DNA from: Motiliproteus sp. SC1-56 | GTDB taxonomy: Bacteria; Pseudomonadota; Gammaproteobacteria; Pseudomonadales; Balneatricaceae | Reading direction: 5' to 3' | Length of the DNA stretch: 64,000 nt | Assembly (NCBI RefSeq): GCF_017309075.1 | Contig: NZ_JAEMGS010000001.1 | Coordinates: 124,001-188,000, forward strand | In this document: positions 38,063 through 45,886 of the stretch, piece after piece | How positions within the stretch are numbered: the stretch's first letter is position 1 | Layout: every line of letters begins with the position of its first letter | Translations under genes and position numbers: made by a program | Notes under the pieces: model-generated | Told to the model about the DNA's origin: nothing | The model's database searches: none | What the model saw: the letters and a program-made list of their open reading frames with translations, nothing else

Positions 38063-38917
38063 ATGGGTACCAGCCTGCAGCCTACGGACCTGATGAGCCC
38101 CGGACGCAACCTCGAGGGTTACGTTCAGGCGGTGAGCGCCATTCCGGTGCTGAGTGCCGAGGAAGAGCGGGCTCTGGCCGACCGCCTCTACCACGAACAG
38201 GACCTGGAGTCAGCACGGCTGCTGGTCATGTCGCACCTGCGCTTCGTGGTCCATATCGCCAAAAGCTACTCCGGCTATGGTCTCTCCCAGGCTGACCTCA
38301 TTCAGGAAGGCAACGTGGGCCTGATGAAGGCGGTGAAGCGCTTCAATCCCACCGTGGGCGTCCGCCTGGTCTCGTTCGCCGTGCACTGGATCAAGGCCGA
38401 GATGCACGAGTTCATCCTGCGCAACTGGCGCATCGTCAAAGTCGCCACCACCAAGGCGCAGCGCAAGATGTTCTTCAACCTGCGCAGCGCCAAAAAGCGC
38501 CTTGCCTGGCTGACCAGCGCCGAGGTGGACGCGGTGGCCGAGGACCTGGGTGTCGAGCCCAGGGTGGTGCGCGAGATGGAGGGACGCCTCAGCTCCCAGG
38601 ACACGCCTTTTGATCACGGCGTTGACGACGACGATGACCAGGCCTTTAAGGCGCCCGCCTATTACCTGGAGGACAAGCGTTCAGACCCGGCCCGCCTGCT
38701 GGAAGACGCCCAGTGGGACGAGACCTCCAGCCAGCGCCTGCGCCAGGCCATCGGCAACCTGGACGAACGCAGCCAGAATATCCTGGCCCAACGCTGGCTG
38801 CAGGAGGAGAAGGCGACGCTTCACCAGCTGGCGGCCCAGTACCAGGTCTCTGCCGAACGTATTCGGCAGCTGGAAAAGAATGCCATGAAGAAAGTCAGGG
38901 CGGTTCTGGAAGCCTGA
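38063..38917 (+). CDS. rpoH: RNA polymerase heat-shock sigma factor sigma-32
   Basis: A 284-residue sigma-70-family factor. Region 2 includes [33 protein letters not shown] and the -10-recognition segment. The RpoH box follows as [15 protein letters not shown] (about 134-148), diagnostic for sigma-32. Region 4 ends with [25 protein letters not shown] 38063 has GGAG six bases upstream. It directs heat-shock chaperone and protease genes and in E. coli is targeted to the membrane by SRP/FtsY. The gene follows ftsX by 221 bases. Confidence 0.97.
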   Translation: MGTSLQPTDLMSPGRNLEGYVQAVSAIPVLSAEEERALADRLYHEQDLESARLLVMSHLRFVVHIAKSYSGYGLSQADLIQEGNVGLMKAVKRFNPTVGVRLVSFAVHWIKAEMHEFILRNWRIVKVATTKAQRKMFFNLRSAKKRLAWLTSAEVDAVAEDLGVEPRVVREMEGRLSSQDTPFDHGVDDDDDQAFKAPAYYLEDKRSDPARLLEDAQWDETSSQRLRQAIGNLDERSQNILAQRWLQEEKATLHQLAAQYQVSAERIRQLEKNAMKKVRAVLEA

Positions 38918-38967
38918 GCCCGGCTTTTAAGCCATCGCCGCTCTGCGGCGGCCACGGAAGTGCCCCC

Positions 38968-39369
38968 ATGGTGCAACGCTCCCCCTCCCGATTTCTGCTT
39001 GTCACCGCAGCGCTGCTGGGCGCTTGCGGCGTCGCCCTGGGCGCTTTCGGCGCCCACGCGCTGCGCGGGCACTTAACCCCCGCCGCGCTCGCAACCTTCG
39101 ATACCGCCACCCGTTACCTGGCCTACCACGCCCTGGCGCTGCTGGGCGTAGGAATTCTGGCTGAAGTGAAAGGCTGGTGCGGGCTGCGGCTGGCAGGCAC
39201 GTTGCTGGCGGCCGGGACCGGTATTTTTACCGGCAGTTTGTATATACTCAGCCTCACAGAGGTCCGCTGGGTGGCATGGCTGACGCCCCTGGGAGGGCTG
39301 GCGCTGATCGCCGGCTGGCTGGTGTTGGCGCGGGCCCTGTTCCGACAAGCGGGGACAACAGGCAAATGA
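38968..39369 (+). CDS. DUF423 family membrane protein
   Basis: A 133-residue protein with four membrane helices. It matches DUF423 (YgdD-like) by LLGACGVALGAFGAHALRGHL, ATRYLAYHALALLGVG, GIFTGSLYILSLTEVRWVAWLTPLGGLALIAGW and ARAL. Function unknown. ATG 38968 was chosen; earlier in-frame starts overlap rpoH. Its stop overlaps the thiS start by four bases (ATGA), so it is cotranscribed with the thiamine genes, an arrangement also found in Pseudomonas. Confidence 0.9.
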   Translation: MVQRSPSRFLLVTAALLGACGVALGAFGAHALRGHLTPAALATFDTATRYLAYHALALLGVGILAEVKGWCGLRLAGTLLAAGTGIFTGSLYILSLTEVRWVAWLTPLGGLALIAGWLVLARALFRQAGTTGK

Positions 39370-39569
39370 TCGAAATCGAACTCAATGGCGAACGCCAGTC
39401 GGTGGCCGCCGGCAGCACCGTACTGGACCTGATCACGACACTGGGCCTTACAGAACGCCGCATCGCGGTGGAATACAACCTGGAAATTCTGCCTCGTAGT
39501 GAGCATGGCAACACCACCCTGTCCCCGTTGGACCGGGTGGAGATCGTCCATGCCATCGGCGGCGGCTGA
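39366..39569 (+). CDS. thiS: Thiamine biosynthesis sulfur carrier ThiS
   Basis: A 67-residue ubiquitin-fold sulfur carrier: [40 protein letters not shown] and [10 protein letters not shown]. The terminal glycines are adenylated and thiocarboxylated, then donate sulfur to ThiG for the thiazole of thiamine. It overlaps the DUF423 gene and is followed by thiG after 35 bases. No TPP riboswitch was seen upstream. Confidence 0.96.
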   Translation: MIEIELNGERQSVAAGSTVLDLITTLGLTERRIAVEYNLEILPRSEHGNTTLSPLDRVEIVHAIGGG

Positions 39570-39604
39570 ACCGGGCAAGCAACCCCAACAAGGGCAAAGC
39601 AGGT

Positions 39605-40399
39605 ATGAGCGAAGAGCACCTGGAGCAACCGCTGGTTATCGCCGGACAGACCTTTCAGTCACGGCTGTTGGTCGGCACCGGCAAGTACAAGGACCTGGAT
39701 GAGACTGGCGCGGCGATCGAGGCCAGCGGCGCAGAGATCGTCACCGTGGCCGTGCGCCGCACCAATATCGGCCAGAATCCCGGCGAACCCAACCTGCTGG
39801 ACGTGGTTTCACCCGAACGCTACACCCTGCTCCCCAATACCGCCGGCTGCTACAGCGCCCGGGACGCGGTGCGCACCTGCAAGCTGGCCCGCGAGCTCCT
39901 GGACGGTCACGATCTGGTGAAGCTGGAAGTGCTGGGCGACGAGAAGACCCTGTTTCCCAACGTCACCGAGACCCTGGTGGCAGCCCGCGAGCTCATCGAC
40001 GACGGTTTCAAGGTCATGGTCTACACCAGCGACGACCCCATTATCGCCAAGGAGCTCGAAGCCATGGGCTGCGTGGCGGTCATGCCACTGGGGTCGCTGA
40101 TCGGCTCCGGCCTGGGTATTCGCAACCCCTACAATATCCGCCTGATCTTGGAAAACGCCAAGGTCCCCGTCCTGGTCGACGCTGGCGTGGGCACCGCCTC
40201 CGATGCGGCCATCGCCATGGAACTGGGGTGTGACGGGGTGCTGATGAATACCGCGATCGCCGCGGCGCAAAAGCCGGTGCTCATGGCCTCGGCCATGAAG
40301 AAGGCGGTGGAAGCGGGCCGCGAAGCCTACCTGGCCGGCCGCATGCCGCGAAAACTCTACGCCAGCGCGTCCTCCCCCTTGGACGGCACGATTGTCTGA
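39605..40399 (+). CDS. thiG: Thiazole synthase ThiG
   Basis: A 264-residue TIM-barrel enzyme. Signatures: [63 protein letters not shown], the Schiff-base lysine region [18 protein letters not shown], and [20 protein letters not shown]. It condenses 1-deoxyxylulose-5-phosphate, dehydroglycine and ThiS-thiocarboxylate. ATG 39605, with AAGCAGG upstream. A GC-rich hairpin (GGGGGC/GCCCCC at about 40416-40438) follows the stop. Confidence 0.97.
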   Translation: MSEEHLEQPLVIAGQTFQSRLLVGTGKYKDLDETGAAIEASGAEIVTVAVRRTNIGQNPGEPNLLDVVSPERYTLLPNTAGCYSARDAVRTCKLARELLDGHDLVKLEVLGDEKTLFPNVTETLVAARELIDDGFKVMVYTSDDPIIAKELEAMGCVAVMPLGSLIGSGLGIRNPYNIRLILENAKVPVLVDAGVGTASDAAIAMELGCDGVLMNTAIAAAQKPVLMASAMKKAVEAGREAYLAGRMPRKLYASASSPLDGTIV

Positions 40400-40479
40400 G
40401 GTGTTACACCGCTCCGGGGGCTTTGCGGAAACGCCCCCTGGCGGGCCCCACAGCCACCCCTTTTAAGGAAGAGTCGATT

Positions 40480-42045
40480 TTGTCTGAACAGCTTCAACGG
40501 ACACTGCACTCGCTGCTTCAACAAAACAGCGGGCTGCTCAAGGGCATCCAGCACGGCATCGAAAAGGAGGGCTTGCGGGTCGACACCACAGGCCGGGTCT
40601 CCCAACGTGAGCACCCTCGGGGCCTGGGCAAGGCGCTCACCCACAGCCGCATCACCACGGACTACTCCGAGGCCCTGCTGGAGTTCATCACGCCGGTGTT
40701 CAGCGATATCGACCAGGCGCTTCATTACCTGGAAGAGTTGCACCGCTTCAGCTTCGAGCAGCTGGATTCGGAGCTGATCTGGGCGGCGAGCATGCCGCCC
40801 AGCCTCAACGGCCCCGAAGACATTCCCATCGCCGAGTACGGCAGCTCCAACATCGGCCGTCTCAAGCACATTTACCGGGTGGGGCTGGAGCACCGCTACG
40901 GGCGGGTGATGCAGTCCATTGCCGGGATCCACTACAACTTCTCCCTGCCTGCCGAGTTCTGGCCCCATTACCAAGCGGTCAAGGGCGATTCCGGAACCAG
41001 CCTGCAGGACCTGCGTTCCAACGCCTACTTTGCACTGATCCGCAATTTCCGCCGCTTTTCCTGGCTGCTGATCTACCTTTTCGGCGCCTCACCGGCCCTG
41101 AGTCGCTCTTTTGTCGAAGGCGACAGCCAGGGCCTGCTCAGCCACGGGGAACAGACCCTTTACGGCCCCCACGCCACCAGCCTGCGGATGAGCGACCTGG
41201 GATACTCCAACCAGGCCCAGTCACAGCTCAACATCTGTTACAACACGCTGGACAACTACGCCAAAACGCTCGCCCAGGCGATCACCACCCCCTACCCGCC
41301 CTACCAGCAGATCGGGGTCCGGGTAGACGGCGAGTACCGTCAGCTCAACACCAACCTGTTGCAGATTGAGAACGAGTACTACAGCGATATTCGGCCCAAG
41401 CGAGTGACCCACTCCGGCGAGAAGCCGCTCCAGGCGCTGAATGCCCGCGGGGTGGAATACGTGGAGGTGCGCAGCCTGGATATCAACCCCTTCCTGCCGG
41501 TGGGACTGGACGCCGAACAGGCACGGTTCCTGGACTGCTTCCTGGTTTACTGCCTGTTGCTGGAGTCCGGTGAGATCGACGATAGCGAATGCGCGCGGAT
41601 AAAAGAGAACCACGCCCGCGTTGTGCGCCGGGGGCGCCAGCCCGGTCTGGAACTCCAGCTCGTAGAAGGTAAGCGCTCGCTATCAGAATGGGGGTTATCG
41701 CTGCTGGATGCGCTGCTGCCGGTGGCCGAGGAGCTGGACCGGGCCGAGCACCGCGCCTGCCACACCAAGGCGGTGATTGCACAACGTGAAAAGTTGCTCG
41801 ATCCGGAGGCAACACCTTCGGGCCAGGTGCTGCAAGAGCTGCAGCGGGAAAACCTGTCCTACGATGAGTTCGCCCTGAAAAAATCACTGCAGCACCGCGA
41901 ACGGCTCCGTGAGCAGGCGCTCAGTGCCGTCTGCCGGCAGGAGCTGGATCGGCTCACCGCCCGCTCGCAGGCCGACCAGGCAGCACTGGAAGCGGCCGCG
42001 CAGCCGCCTTTCGATGAATTCCTCAGGAACTACCTGCAGAGCTGA
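40480..42045 (+). CDS. gshA: Glutamate-cysteine ligase
   Basis: A 521-residue gamma-glutamylcysteine synthetase, the first step of glutathione synthesis, of the gammaproteobacterial type: GIQHGIEKEGLRVDTTGRVS, ITTDYSEALLEFITPVF, MPPSLNGPEDIPIAEYGSSN, GIHYNFSLP and YVEVRSLDINPFLPVGLD. A TTG at 40480 is the probable start (LSEQLQRTLHS), with AAGGAAGA upstream; no ATG lies near. Standing alone after thiG and convergent with the FliL-like gene. Confidence 0.95.
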   Translation: MSEQLQRTLHSLLQQNSGLLKGIQHGIEKEGLRVDTTGRVSQREHPRGLGKALTHSRITTDYSEALLEFITPVFSDIDQALHYLEELHRFSFEQLDSELIWAASMPPSLNGPEDIPIAEYGSSNIGRLKHIYRVGLEHRYGRVMQSIAGIHYNFSLPAEFWPHYQAVKGDSGTSLQDLRSNAYFALIRNFRRFSWLLIYLFGASPALSRSFVEGDSQGLLSHGEQTLYGPHATSLRMSDLGYSNQAQSQLNICYNTLDNYAKTLAQAITTPYPPYQQIGVRVDGEYRQLNTNLLQIENEYYSDIRPKRVTHSGEKPLQALNARGVEYVEVRSLDINPFLPVGLDAEQARFLDCFLVYCLLLESGEIDDSECARIKENHARVVRRGRQPGLELQLVEGKRSLSEWGLSLLDALLPVAEELDRAEHRACHTKAVIAQREKLLDPEATPSGQVLQELQRENLSYDEFALKKSLQHRERLREQALSAVCRQELDRLTARSQADQAALEAAAQPPFDEFLRNYLQS

Positions 42046-42059
42046 ACGCCTCGACAGCG

Positions 42060-42470
42060 TCAGCTCTGCACCACGAAACTGGTAAACAGCAGGTCGCCGA
42101 CCATTTCGTAGCCCTGCTGGCCATACTCCTCCACCAGGATCTCGCGCACCGCTTCCAGCGCCTGCCGTCGAATCTGCTCGCGCCCGGCGGCAGAGTTGAC
42201 GCTGTCGTCGTTCTGGCGACTGAGCAGGAACACCAGGTTATTGCGGATATTGGGCTGGTGCAGTTTCACCTTGGCCTCGGCCTCGCGGCTGGTCACCTTG
42301 ATAGAGACCTCCGCTTTCAGGTACTTGAGCGGGCCGGGACCGCCGTAGTTGGTGATAAACGGCGGCTGCAGCTCAATATACTCGACGTAGGCGCCACCCC
42401 CTTGCTGGGCAAGAACCGGCAGGGCGGACACCAGCAGCAGCGCCGCCAGCAGCAGTCGTTTCAACATCAT
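42060..42470 (-). CDS. FliL-like periplasmic/flagellar basal-body-associated protein
   Basis: A 136-residue protein with a signal peptide (LKRLLLAALLLVSALPVLAQQ) in place of the FliL membrane anchor. A FliL-type domain follows: VEYIELQPPFITNYGGPG, LKYLKAEVSIKVTS, IRNNLVFLLSRQ and LVEEYGQQGYEMVGDLLFTSFVVQ. FliL stabilises the flagellar stator. This paralogue is found in pseudomonads away from flagellar operons, with an unproven role. The first of two adjacent ATGs has GAGG five bases upstream. Confidence 0.86.
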   Translation of the reverse strand: MMLKRLLLAALLLVSALPVLAQQGGGAYVEYIELQPPFITNYGGPGPLKYLKAEVSIKVTSREAEAKVKLHQPNIRNNLVFLLSRQNDDSVNSAAGREQIRRQALEAVREILVEEYGQQGYEMVGDLLFTSFVVQS

Positions 42471-42642
42471 ATAGACCTCGCAGGGTTACAACGATCGCAG
42501 CAAGTTTAAGGCGATTCAGTATATAACGGCCTGCCTGCAAAGGGCTATCCTAGCCCGCCCCTAAGCGGTTGCCATCGATTGGGGCTTGGCGCTAGTATTG
42601 ATCCCCATCCATCATCACGATAATGAGGCAAGGAGCTCAACC

Positions 42643-43107
42643 ATGCTGGAACAATGCCGCGACGCCAAAGAACGCTGGGGCGGTGTCAGCGATCTGATCG
42701 ACCGCTGGCTGCAGGAGCGCCAGGACCTGTTGAGCCTTTTTGTCAGCCTGCCGCAACAATCGATCCGCGAAGACGTGATCGGCACCCTCAGCCGCTTCAG
42801 CGAGATTCTGGTGGATTACGTTTCATCCTGGCACTTCGGCCTCTATGAGCACCTGCTGGCAGAAGCCGATGAATTCAATGATGGCGGCCTGGAACTGGCC
42901 AAGGAGCTGGATCCGCGGGTACGCGCCAGCACGGACGAAGTGCTCAACTTCAACGACCGCTATTCGAACATCGACAGCCTCAGCGTGCAGGAAGTCTGTC
43001 ACTTGAGCGAAGACCTCTCCAAGCTGGGCGAGGTGTTGGCCGAACGCTTCGAGTTGGAAGACCAGTTGATCGAGCGCCTGCACACCGCCCACAAGGACCG
43101 CGTCTGA
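42643..43107 (+). CDS. rsd: Rsd/AlgQ family anti-sigma-70 protein
   Basis: A 154-residue helical protein matching Rsd/AlgQ: MLEQCRDAKERWGGVSDLIDRWLQERQDLL, LCRFSEIL-like core, VDYVSSWHFGLYEHLL, and a C-terminal acidic helix. Rsd binds the housekeeping sigma factor and shifts RNA polymerase to alternative sigmas (RpoS, and AlgU in Pseudomonas). ATG 43643-type start is at 42643 with AGGAG upstream. It precedes a WD40 lipoprotein gene by 11 bases, so the two may be cotranscribed. Confidence 0.92.
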   Translation: MLEQCRDAKERWGGVSDLIDRWLQERQDLLSLFVSLPQQSIREDVIGTLSRFSEILVDYVSSWHFGLYEHLLAEADEFNDGGLELAKELDPRVRASTDEVLNFNDRYSNIDSLSVQEVCHLSEDLSKLGEVLAERFELEDQLIERLHTAHKDRV

Positions 43108-43118
43108 CCCCCGGCCCG

Positions 43119-44093
43119 ATGCGGCCCGGCGCTGCGGCCCTCGCGGCCTTCCTGAGCCTTGGGCTCGGGGGGTGCGGGGTTGACTCCCCCGACGCACAGG
43201 TCGAATTCGCCGTACAGGGCGCCTACAGCGGCACCATCTCTCCCCAGTCCCGCTACGCGTTTATCGGCTCCATTCAGCATGGCGGCAGCCTGTGGGATGT
43301 GCAGCAGCGCGAGCGCCTCTACAACTGGAATCACCAGGAAGGGGCTTATTCCAACCTGGTGGCCGCGGACTTCTCGCCGGACGGCGACTATGCGGTCACC
43401 GCCGGCCAACGCGACCTGGTGCTCTGGGAGGTCAGCTCCGGCCTCGCCCAGGGGTTCTGGAACGCCCCCGGCGGCATTCAGGACGTCGCCCTGGCCGCTG
43501 ACGGCAGCTTCGCCCTCCTGGGCCTGGACGATCATACGGCGGTCTATTTCGACATCAAGAACGGCGGAGTCCGACAGACCTTCTTTCACGAGGGGCCGGT
43601 CCGCGCGGTGGACCTCAGCGACGACGGTCAGCTGGCATTGACCGGCGGCGACGACAACCTGGCGCGCCTCTGGGATCTCAGCCGGGGCGCAGAGCTGCTC
43701 AGCGTGGGCCACGGCAACGGGGTCAACACGGTGGCCCTTGCTCCCAACGGACGCTACGCCTTCAGCGCCGGGCAGCTGGACAAGGCGGTGATCTGGGACA
43801 CCTCCTCCGGTGAGATTCTGCAGACATTGTCGGGGCCGGCGACCTTTGCCTCACAACGACTGACCTACACCGCCGCCCGGTTTTCCCCGGCCAGCGACCG
43901 GCTGCTTACCGGCAGCAGCGCGGGCCTGATTCAGCTCTGGGATATCCGCTCCGGTGAGGAGCTGCGGCGCTGGAAGGCGCACCTACGCGACCCCTTCCGC
44001 CCCACCGGGGCCACCATCTACGGGCTCGGCTTTGGCGATAACGGCCGCTTCTACGCCCTCGCCTCCAACGGCTATCTCAACATCCTGAGATAG
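43119..44093 (+). CDS. WD40-repeat lipoprotein
   Basis: A 324-residue lipoprotein with lipobox LGLGGC (residues 14-19). It has about seven WD40-like blades, for example SRYAFIGSIQHGGSLWDV, GDYAVTAGQRDLVLWEV, GQLALTGGDDNLARLWDL, GRYAFSAGQLDKAVIWDT and DRLLTGSSAGLIQLWDI. Such propellers bind partner proteins. Function unknown. It follows rsd by 11 bases and its end overlaps the convergent thioesterase gene by 17 bases. Confidence 0.88.
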   Translation: MRPGAAALAAFLSLGLGGCGVDSPDAQVEFAVQGAYSGTISPQSRYAFIGSIQHGGSLWDVQQRERLYNWNHQEGAYSNLVAADFSPDGDYAVTAGQRDLVLWEVSSGLAQGFWNAPGGIQDVALAADGSFALLGLDDHTAVYFDIKNGGVRQTFFHEGPVRAVDLSDDGQLALTGGDDNLARLWDLSRGAELLSVGHGNGVNTVALAPNGRYAFSAGQLDKAVIWDTSSGEILQTLSGPATFASQRLTYTAARFSPASDRLLTGSSAGLIQLWDIRSGEELRRWKAHLRDPFRPTGATIYGLGFGDNGRFYALASNGYLNILR

Positions 44094-44514
44094 CGCGAGC
44101 ACCTCCCACCGCGGCACAGGCCTGCGTATCCGGCAACGGCCGGATACGCCCCTCCGGATCGATCGCCACCTGCACCAGCTCGGCCTCGGTGATCTTGCGG
44201 GCGCCGCTGCCGTCGGGACACTGGCCCCAGACTTCCACGCAGATACGCATGGAGCTGCTGCCGGTTTCAATTATTCGGGTATAGAAGCTCAACAGGGTGC
44301 CAATCAGCACCGGCGAGACAAAGTCCATGGCGCCGATGGAGACAGTGGCGATCCGGCCTTGGGCGCGACGCGCGGCGCGGATCTCGGCCGCAGTGGTTAT
44401 CTGCGCGGCGAGCCAGCCGCCATAAATGTCGCCAAAGGTATTGGTGTCGCGGGCGGTGGCCGGCAACTGCAGGGTCAGCTCGCCTTCCGGAGCGAGGGTT
44501 TCATCGTGGCCCAT
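44077..44514 (-). CDS. Hotdog-fold acyl-CoA thioesterase (YciA-like)
   Basis: A 145-residue hotdog thioesterase: ATARDTNTFGDIYGGWLAAQITTAAEIRAARRA carries the catalytic Asp-type DIYGG region, and IGAMDFVSPVLIGTLLSFYTRI is typical of acyl-CoA hydrolases such as YciA. It hydrolyses acyl-CoA thioesters. The C-terminal tail (about 18 residues) overlaps the convergent WD40 gene, so its last residues may be an extension beyond the conserved domain. It lies divergent from pstS. Confidence 0.85.
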   Translation of the reverse strand: MGHDETLAPEGELTLQLPATARDTNTFGDIYGGWLAAQITTAAEIRAARRAQGRIATVSIGAMDFVSPVLIGTLLSFYTRIIETGSSSMRICVEVWGQCPDGSGARKITEAELVQVAIDPEGRIRPLPDTQACAAVGGARAISGC

Positions 44515-44610
44515 TATTTTTTTTCTCTAGGCTAGGGAAGTTCAGGGCGGAGGATCATAACACAGCCGCCTCTTCTCCTTCATCGGCGCCGATCAGCGTT
44601 TTTTTAGCAG

Positions 44611-44644
44611 CTTTAACCTAACTGTCATACAGGGCCCCTATAGT
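44611..44644 (+). promoter_or_regulatory. Pho-box promoter of pstS
   Basis: CTTTAAC-CTAA-CTGTCAT forms two 7-base direct repeats (the second a perfect consensus half, the first 5 of 7) with the standard 4-base spacer. Exactly ten bases later comes TATAGT, a near-consensus -10 (5 of 6). This is the PhoB-activated promoter layout, in which the Pho box replaces the -35. Predicted start about 44651. Confidence 0.8.
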
Positions 44645-44689
44645 CGCTTCCAGAACAAGTCGCTTCCAGAACAAGTCGCTTCCAGAACA
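44642..44689 (+). repeat. Three perfect 16-bp tandem repeats in the pstS leader
   Basis: AGTCGCTTCCAGAACA occurs three times head to tail without a mismatch (44642-44657, 44658-44673, 44674-44689), ending 39 bases before the pstS start. The first copy overlaps the -10 and predicted start point. Copy number may vary by slippage. Confidence 0.95.
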
Positions 44690-44728
44690 TGCCCGGAAGG
44701 CAAAACCTCAAGACCTCAGGAGAAGTCC

Positions 44729-45697
44729 ATGAACGCGAAAAAACTGCTGGCCGCCGTCGCCCTGACCACCACCGGCCTGACTACCGGCGCCCAGGCCTCC
44801 GAATTGTTGGCCCCCAACCTGCCCACCTACACCAAGGCAAGCGGTGTTTCGGGCAACCTTTCCAGCGTGGGTTCCGACACCCTGGCCAACCTGATGACCC
44901 TGTGGGCCGAAGAGTTCAAGCGCAACTACCCCAACGTCAACGTCCAGATTCAGGCCGCCGGCTCCTCCACCGCTCCCCCCGCGCTGACCGAGGGAACCTC
45001 CAACATGGGCCCCATGAGCCGCAAGATGAAAGACAAGGAGCTGGAAGCCTTTGAGAAGCGCTTCGGCTACAAGCCCACCGCCATTCCGGTGGCCATCGAC
45101 GCCCTGGCGGTGTTCGTCCACAAGGACAACCCGATCAAGGGCATGTCCCTGGCCGAGGTCGACGCGGTCTTTTCCAGCACCCGTAAGTGCGGTTACGAGC
45201 GCGACGCTACCAAGTGGGGCGACCTGGGTATCCAGGGCAGCCTGGGTAACCAGGATATTCAGCTCTACGGCCGCAACTCCGTCTCCGGCACCTACGGCTA
45301 CTTCAAGAGCAAGGCCCTGTGCAAGGGTGACTTCAAGAACAGCGTGAATGAGCAGCCCGGCTCCGCCTCCGTGGTGCAGTCCGTCTCCACCTCCATCAAC
45401 GGCATCGGCTACTCCGGTATCGGCTACAAGACCTCCAGCGTCCGCGCCCTGCCGCTGGCCAAGAAGGGTGACGATTACATCGAGGCGTCCCCCGAGATGG
45501 CTGCCACCGGCAAGTACCCGCTTTCTCGGTTCCTCTACGTCTACGTGAACAAGGCGCCCAACAAGCCCCTGGCGCCCCTGGAGCGCGAGTTCATCAAGAT
45601 GGTGATGTCCAAGACCGGCCAGGAAGTGGTGGTCAAGGATGGCTACATTCCGCTGCCCAAGAGCGTGGTGGACAAGACCCTGGCCGCCATTCAGTAA
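44729..45697 (+). CDS. pstS: Phosphate ABC transporter substrate-binding protein
   Basis: A 322-residue periplasmic phosphate-binding protein. Signal peptide [23 protein letters not shown]; ligand-loop features [33 protein letters not shown] and [22 protein letters not shown] with a phosphate-contact Ser/Arg. It captures phosphate for PstC/PstA/PstB. ATG 44729 has AGGAG upstream. Expressed from its own Pho box and followed by a terminator before pstC. Confidence 0.95.
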   Translation: MNAKKLLAAVALTTTGLTTGAQASELLAPNLPTYTKASGVSGNLSSVGSDTLANLMTLWAEEFKRNYPNVNVQIQAAGSSTAPPALTEGTSNMGPMSRKMKDKELEAFEKRFGYKPTAIPVAIDALAVFVHKDNPIKGMSLAEVDAVFSSTRKCGYERDATKWGDLGIQGSLGNQDIQLYGRNSVSGTYGYFKSKALCKGDFKNSVNEQPGSASVVQSVSTSINGIGYSGIGYKTSSVRALPLAKKGDDYIEASPEMAATGKYPLSRFLYVYVNKAPNKPLAPLEREFIKMVMSKTGQEVVVKDGYIPLPKSVVDKTLAAIQ

Positions 45698-45721
45698 CAG
45701 TTTCCGGTTCATGGATGAACG

Positions 45722-45745
45722 GGGGAGCGGGATGCTCCCCTTTTT
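45722..45745 (+). terminator. Rho-independent terminator after pstS
   Basis: GGGGAGC, a five-base loop, GCTCCCC, then TTTTT, 25 bases after the pstS stop. It separates the abundant pstS message from the pstCAB-phoU message, which has its own Pho promoter downstream. Confidence 0.88.
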
Positions 45746-45838
45746 CGTTTCCGCCCCGCCTCGCGACGAGTCCGTCTGCATAGCCGTCTGGACCGTCAGC
45801 TATGCTGTGCGGCTTCGTGACGGTCTCGTGTCACCCAG

Positions 45839-45880
45839 ATGACAGCCTGTCATACAACTGTCACAGAGTAGCGATAACCT
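45839..45880 (+). promoter_or_regulatory. Pho-box promoter of pstC, predicted leaderless
   Basis: CTGTCATACAACTGTCAC (45847-45864) is a near-perfect Pho box: two 7-base repeats, 4-base spacer. A dyad ATGACAG-C-CTGTCAT (45839-45853) overlaps its left half. Ten bases after the box, TAACCT (45875-45880) occupies the -10 position (3 of 6). The start codon follows six bases later, so transcription would begin at or near the A of ATG 45887. Confidence 0.82.
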
Positions 45881-45886
45881 AGCGGC

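Noticed and set aside
40413-40440. GGGGGC/GCCCCC hairpin after thiG as a terminator
   Set aside because: It has no T-tract and lies in the leader of gshA; it may be a simple stem or a processing site, so it was only mentioned under thiG.
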